Assembly: GCF_001442625.1 (NCBI RefSeq)
Contig: NZ_LMZQ01000003.1
Span: 124,001 to 188,000, forward strand
Direction: 5' to 3'
Origin: Pedobacter ginsenosidimutans
GTDB lineage: Bacteria > Bacteroidota > Bacteroidia > Sphingobacteriales > Sphingobacteriaceae
DNA length: 64,000 bases
The notes under the pieces are model-generated. The model did no database searches. It was not told the DNA's origin and was given only the letters and a program-made list of their open reading frames with translations. Made by a program: the position numbers and the translations under genes. Positions 59,493-64,000 of the stretch are shown piece by piece. Each line of letters begins with the position of its first letter. Within the stretch, counting starts at the first letter, position 1.

Positions 59493-61097
59493 TTAATAAC
59501 CAGTGTTTTGAACCAGATTCGGATTTGCAATTAAATCGGCATTTGGAATCGGATATAGATTGCGGTAAGCAGGTAAACTAGTGCCAGCCTTTACGCCACC
59601 TTTAAACGGCCATAAATAAGTAGCCCCAGCAAATTTGCCATAACGGATTAAATCGGTACGGCGGTGACCTTCCCAATACAACTCACGACCTCTTTCGTCT
59701 AAATAAAAATCGGTTGTTAAAGCTGCCGCAACAAGATTACCGCTGGTATTGCCATAGGCACGTTGACGTAGGGCATTCACATAAGTTAAAGCTTGTGCTA
59801 CCGAACCTCCTGAACCTCCTCTGGCAACGGCTTCTCCGTAAATAAGATATTGCTCTGCCAAACGGAAAAGGGCAAAATCTAAAGAGCTGAATGTTCCGTT
59901 TAATGATGCAGGAGTTGTACCGCCTGATGTTACATTTCTAAACTTGGTCACCTTTAAACCATCATTAGGATCTGAAATGGCATCTATTGTTGCTTTCGGG
60001 CCAACAAAAACACCACGTTTATCAATAGATCCGGTAGTATTTGGAAATAAGGCTGGTAAATTCTGACGGGTACGGTTACCGGCCCAACCACCATTTGGCA
60101 CACCATACTCACCTGCTACCATACCTGCAGCATCAGCCGATGCATAAACTGCTGCATTGATCAGGAAAGTAGTACCTCCGTAATTGGTTCCATTCACACC
60201 ATCATAATTAATGGTCAATATATTTTCGGTGTTTCCGATATTGTTATCTGCTTTGAACAGGTTGGCATAACTTGAGTTTAAAGCATAACTAGCTGCAATA
60301 ACTTTGCTCGAATAGGTTATTGCTTCTGTATATTTTGCAGTACCGGTATAAACCTGAGCATTTAAATATAACCTGGCCAATAATGCCCAATCTGCCCCTT
60401 TGTCTGCACGGCCATACTCGTTGGCACGAGGTTCAGCCAGGTCGCTTTCTATAGCTTTCAATTCTGATTCTACATAAGTAAACAATGCTGCACGCTGAAT
60501 CTGTTTAGGGTTAACCTTTCCGATTTCGTCAGCTTCAGTTACAAATGGCGGATTTCCAAATGCATCTAACAATACCCAATACTGGTAGGCACGTAAGAAA
60601 CGGGCTTCTGCACGATAACGCGCAACATTAGTTGCATCAGCTCCGGTAATATTACGTGAAGCCAGTTTATCGGCAGTGCTTTGGCGTAAATAATCGTTAA
60701 CCAGGGTAATCTGCGAGATACTGCGTGAGTATAAACCTCTCAAAAACTGGTTATCGGTAGACCAGGTAGCATTGTCTAATTCAGGAATACCTGTATCGCC
60801 CCAATTACATACCGCCTCATCTGTCACTAATTCTTGTGAAGTCCAAAATAACCTTAAAAAATCTGCGAAACCAGAGTTTAAGCCTCCAACATCACTGTTA
60901 TCTGAACCAGATGGACTTGTTAATCCATAATTTGCATATAACCTAACCAATTGTTGTTTGTAACCTGCCGGTGTGGCATAAGCAATATCTGCTGTTACAT
61001 CGTTGGTTGGTGTTAGATTTAATGCGTCTTTTTTGCATGCGTTTAGTGATAGCACTAAAACCGCCGATGCCAATATTATTTTAAATGAGTTTTTCAT
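59493..61097 (-). CDS. SusD/RagB-type starch-binding outer membrane lipoprotein
   Basis: 534 residues from the preferred ATG at 61097 (MKNSFKIILASAVLVLSLNA, lipobox LNAC, Cys21). It has the SusD_RagB core with YRAEARFLRAYQYWVLLDAF and DKGADWALLARLYLNAQVYT, and the C-terminal RELYWEGHRRTDLIRYGKF signature. The sequence ends LYPIPNADLIANPNLVQNTG, as is normal in the family. It binds starch or maltodextrin at the cell surface and closes the SusC barrel. The gap to SusC is 13 bases. The frame could also begin at 61121, inside the SusC end. Confidence 0.93.
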   Translation of the reverse strand: MKNSFKIILASAVLVLSLNACKKDALNLTPTNDVTADIAYATPAGYKQQLVRLYANYGLTSPSGSDNSDVGGLNSGFADFLRLFWTSQELVTDEAVCNWGDTGIPELDNATWSTDNQFLRGLYSRSISQITLVNDYLRQSTADKLASRNITGADATNVARYRAEARFLRAYQYWVLLDAFGNPPFVTEADEIGKVNPKQIQRAALFTYVESELKAIESDLAEPRANEYGRADKGADWALLARLYLNAQVYTGTAKYTEAITYSSKVIAASYALNSSYANLFKADNNIGNTENILTINYDGVNGTNYGGTTFLINAAVYASADAAGMVAGEYGVPNGGWAGNRTRQNLPALFPNTTGSIDKRGVFVGPKATIDAISDPNDGLKVTKFRNVTSGGTTPASLNGTFSSLDFALFRLAEQYLIYGEAVARGGSGGSVAQALTYVNALRQRAYGNTSGNLVAAALTTDFYLDERGRELYWEGHRRTDLIRYGKFAGATYLWPFKGGVKAGTSLPAYRNLYPIPNADLIANPNLVQNTGY

Positions 61098-61110
61098 TGT
61101 ATTTCTTCTA

Positions 61111-64000
61111 TTAAAAACCAACGTTTAAACCTAGCGTGTATGTTCTTGGTCGTGGATACAGGTTATAATCGATACCTGTAGCTAATTCTGGATCAAGACC
61201 TTTGTATTTCGTTACAACAAAAACATTCTGGCAGTTTGCCGAAATTCTCATCGTTGCTGTTCCATCTTTAGATAATTTGCCAATATTATAGGCCAAACCT
61301 AAATTATCCATTTTCAGAAAGGATGCATTCTTGATGTAGTAATCGCTCAGGTACTGTGTATTGGTAAAACCAGTATTCAATATATCGCTGCTGGCATTAT
61401 TAAGGATACCTACCGAACTCAATAAATTTGATTTGATACCAAAGTTCGAGCTCACGTTGTCATAAACGTAATTGCCTAAACTGGCTCTCAAAACCGTATT
61501 AACGCTCCATTTTTTGTAGGTAAACGAGGTATTGAAACCAAAAGTAAACTGAGGATCTGGCGATTTATAGAAATACTGATCATCAGTAGTGATGGTACCA
61601 TCACCATTTAAATCCTGGTAAACACCTTCAAGTGGTTTGCCGCTTGCATCGTAAACCTGTTTGTACACAAAATACGATTGAGGAATCTGATTAACCGCAT
61701 TGTATTTTAAGTGAATTCCGGTTCCTCCCGAAATATCACCCGCATCAATTTTAAACCCAGAGTTTGGGTTCAGGGTTAAATTGGTTACTTTTCTTTTGTT
61801 ATAAGATGCGTTTACACCAAAATCCCAAGTGGTATTTTCAGTTTTGATAGCTGTAAAATTTAAACTTACTTCTGCGCCTCTAACATCCATATTACCTACA
61901 TTGGTAACCAGTTCATTGCTAAAGTTTGTTCCTACAGGGATGGTAATCTTACTTAATAAATCGGCAGTTTTTTTGTAATACACATCAATGCTACCATATA
62001 ACCTTCCACCTAAAAACCCATAATCTAAACCTGCATTATAAGTTGTGGTAGTTTCCCATCTCAAATCAGGATCGTATCCAGCTGGGGCATAATAATTATA
62101 AAAAGTATTACCAATCTGATATTGGCCTGTATTGCTGTTAGCGTAATATTTAGCGATGTAATTGTAGTTGCCAATATCAGCACCATCCTTATTACCAGTT
62201 TCTCCATAACTTAATCTCAATTTCAGATCAGAAAGCACTTTGCTGTCTTTAAGGAAATTTTCTCCGATAATTCTCCAGGTAAAACCTACTGAAGGGAAAT
62301 ATCCCCAACGGTTGTTTTCGGCAAATTTAGAAGAAGCATCGGCACGCATCGTGGCCGATAAGATATATTTCTCTGCCAGTGTATAGTTAAATCTTCCATA
62401 GTAAGAAAGCATTTTATTACGTTCTACAGAAAATGGAAAAACCGGTATAACGATTGGCGTACCTAAACCTGTGTAATTGGTAAAGTTATAACCAGTGGTT
62501 GCTATATCATAATAACCGTAACCAGCAGTTACATCAAATCTACTTTTAATGCTTTCTACCGTATGTGCATAGTTTAGATAGAACTCAGAAAATTTATCAG
62601 CTTCTGTTTTTAAAGCCCTGGAAAGTGAGCCGCTTGTTGCTGCTGATTGAGCAGCGTAAGTTGGCACAACAATGCTTCCATAACCTTTAGATACATCGTA
62701 ACCAAGGTTTAAGTTCGCATGTAACTCAGGTAAAAAGTGAAATGAATAATCGAATTTAGCGTTACCTACACTCCGTGCCGCATTACCATTATTATCCTGT
62801 AACCTAATTAATGCAACAGGGTTACGCGGTGCATTTGGATTTGGAACCATTGCACTTCCAGTACCTTGTGTCCATTCGAAATAGTTTCCGTATTTATTGT
62901 CTGCATAAATTGGCTGCGTTGGATCGAACTGAATGGCTGAGTTAATTGCACCAGCATTTGCGAAATGTGAATCGGTTAACGATCCTTTTAAGTTTAAATC
63001 GATCTTTAAATGATCTTTAAACAATCTTGGCGACAAGGTAATTGAACCTGTTCCACGTTTTAGTTTATCAGTAATCAATAAACCATCCTGATCTAAGTAA
63101 CCTGCAGAAACACGGTAAGGCACTCCTTTGAATGAACCCGCTATACTCAGATTATTGTCAGAGGTAAATGCATTCTGATAAATGGCATCCTGCCAATCGG
63201 TATTTGCTGTGCCCAGCAAACTTTTTTGCGTTGCGTTTCCGTTTGCATTAACATAAGCACGAACCTGATCGGCAGAAAGTACATCTACCTTTCTCGCAAC
63301 CGTTGCAATAGAGTTATTGGTGCTGAAGTTTATTACAGGCGCACCAGAACCACCTTTTTTAGTGGTAATTAAAATTACCCCATTCGATGCTCTTGAACCA
63401 TAAATAGCCGTTGCGTTAGCATCTTTCAGTACGGTAAAAGTTTCTATATCATTCGGATTGATCAGCGACAACGGACTTGGCGCATTATCGATCGTATTAC
63501 CGCTAAATGGTACTCCATCAATTACAACCAATGGATCGTTACTGGCATTTAATGATGCCCCGCCACGGATACGGATTTGGCTACCTACTCCAGGCTGGCC
63601 GCTATTAGAGATAATGTTCACCCCTGCTACCTTACCCTGAATTAATTGCTCAGGCGTTGTAATCGCTCCTTTTTGAAAATCTTTCGAATTTACAGTAGTA
63701 ATAGATCCGGTTAGGTTTTTCTTTTCTGCGGTACCGTAACCGATTACCACAACCTCGTTCAGTTTTTGTGCATCGGGTGCCAATTGAAAATTAACAGTAG
63801 CATTTCCTGAAATGCTTACGGCTTTATCAAGGGTTTGATAACCGATAAAACTTGCAGATAGCGTTATCGAACCATTCGATAAACCTGCTAGTTTATAATT
63901 ACCGTTCTCATCAGTTGATGTACTTCTTGTAGTTCCTTTTACAACTACAGAAGCACCAGGTAATGGTAGGCCGGTTTCATCAAGCACTTTACCAGACACC
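61111..64000 (-). CDS. SusC/RagA TonB-dependent transporter (5' end outside window)
   Basis: About 962 codons are visible; the frame is open to the window end. At the start are the carboxypeptidase-regulatory-like domain (LPLPGASVVVKGTTRST) and the plug (QIRIRGGASLNASNDPLVVI, NPNDIETFTVLKDANATAIY). The 22-strand barrel follows, ending in PRPRTYTLGLNVGF. No STN domain is visible, but its place would lie outside the window. It should import maltodextrins with TonB energy. It heads the minus-strand alpha-glucan cluster. Confidence 0.92.
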   Translation of the reverse strand, partial: VSGKVLDETGLPLPGASVVVKGTTRSTSTDENGNYKLAGLSNGSITLSASFIGYQTLDKAVSISGNATVNFQLAPDAQKLNEVVVIGYGTAEKKNLTGSITTVNSKDFQKGAITTPEQLIQGKVAGVNIISNSGQPGVGSQIRIRGGASLNASNDPLVVIDGVPFSGNTIDNAPSPLSLINPNDIETFTVLKDANATAIYGSRASNGVILITTKKGGSGAPVINFSTNNSIATVARKVDVLSADQVRAYVNANGNATQKSLLGTANTDWQDAIYQNAFTSDNNLSIAGSFKGVPYRVSAGYLDQDGLLITDKLKRGTGSITLSPRLFKDHLKIDLNLKGSLTDSHFANAGAINSAIQFDPTQPIYADNKYGNYFEWTQGTGSAMVPNPNAPRNPVALIRLQDNNGNAARSVGNAKFDYSFHFLPELHANLNLGYDVSKGYGSIVVPTYAAQSAATSGSLSRALKTEADKFSEFYLNYAHTVESIKSRFDVTAGYGYYDIATTGYNFTNYTGLGTPIVIPVFPFSVERNKMLSYYGRFNYTLAEKYILSATMRADASSKFAENNRWGYFPSVGFTWRIIGENFLKDSKVLSDLKLRLSYGETGNKDGADIGNYNYIAKYYANSNTGQYQIGNTFYNYYAPAGYDPDLRWETTTTYNAGLDYGFLGGRLYGSIDVYYKKTADLLSKITIPVGTNFSNELVTNVGNMDVRGAEVSLNFTAIKTENTTWDFGVNASYNKRKVTNLTLNPNSGFKIDAGDISGGTGIHLKYNAVNQIPQSYFVYKQVYDASGKPLEGVYQDLNGDGTITTDDQYFYKSPDPQFTFGFNTSFTYKKWSVNTVLRASLGNYVYDNVSSNFGIKSNLLSSVGILNNASSDILNTGFTNTQYLSDYYIKNASFLKMDNLGLAYNIGKLSKDGTATMRISANCQNVFVVTKYKGLDPELATGIDYNLYPRPRTYTLGLNVGF

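Overview
The window is chromosomal DNA of a Bacteroidota bacterium, most probably a Sphingobacteriaceae member close to Pedobacter. This is inferred from the gene families (two SusC/SusD pairs, FecR with an ECF sigma factor, DUF2723 proteins, lipoprotein FKBPs), the A+T-rich intergenic DNA, and several -7 promoter elements of the Bacteroidota form TAnnTTTG. No phage, transposase, CRISPR array or rRNA was seen. One tRNA (Gln, TTG) is present.

Left part (1-22.2 kb): the end of an anti-sigma factor; a repeat-rich gap holding the remnant of a second AIM24 gene; AIM24; the NAD(P)H-hydrate repair enzyme Nnr; and a YiaA/B membrane protein. Next comes a six-gene plus-strand cluster: ethanolamine permease, glutamine synthetase-like ligase, iron alcohol dehydrogenase, gamma-glutamyl hydrolase, aldehyde dehydrogenase and a small SpoIIAA-like protein. 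Read together it looks like a route from ethanolamine to glycine through gamma-glutamylated intermediates. A GH20 hexosaminidase, a CYTH protein, a LuxR-type response regulator, three FKBP prolyl isomerases, NrnA, Ndk, a 59-residue lipoprotein, a DUF721 (DciA-like) protein and RecF follow.

Middle part (22.2-37.5 kb): mostly housekeeping. It holds a TPR protein, Pth, ribosomal protein L25, Prs, tRNA-Gln, two tandem DUF2723 membrane proteins, AccA, an S10 serine carboxypeptidase and a small secreted protein of unknown function.

Right part (37.5-64 kb, all minus strand): two polysaccharide utilization loci. The first has an ECF sigma factor, FecR anti-sigma, an STN-containing SusC, SusD and a GH20 with a LamG-like domain, so its substrate probably contains N-acetylhexosamine. 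Three copies of the palindrome CAAACGTTTG lie upstream of the GH20 gene and of the small secreted protein. The second is an alpha-glucan (starch/maltodextrin) locus: SusC (cut by the window end), SusD, SusE, a GH13 cyclomaltodextrinase/neopullulanase type enzyme, beta-phosphoglucomutase, GH65 maltose phosphorylase, a GH13 amylase, an SLC45-type MFS sugar transporter and a lipoprotein GH13. Together they capture alpha-glucan, cut it outside and in the periplasm, import maltose and split it by phosphorolysis to glucose and beta-glucose-1-phosphate, which the mutase turns into glucose-6-phosphate.

The gaps are rich in several families of short dispersed repeats: palindromic REP-like elements, a longer family of about 150-220 bp with the end motif TTTGGAAAGCAATTGCAG, CT-rich AACCCTCTACCTT blocks, and four hairpins sharing a GUAA tetraloop. 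Some repeats appear to have reshaped gene ends, including the AIM24 remnant and the 5' ends of the GH13 and pgmB genes.
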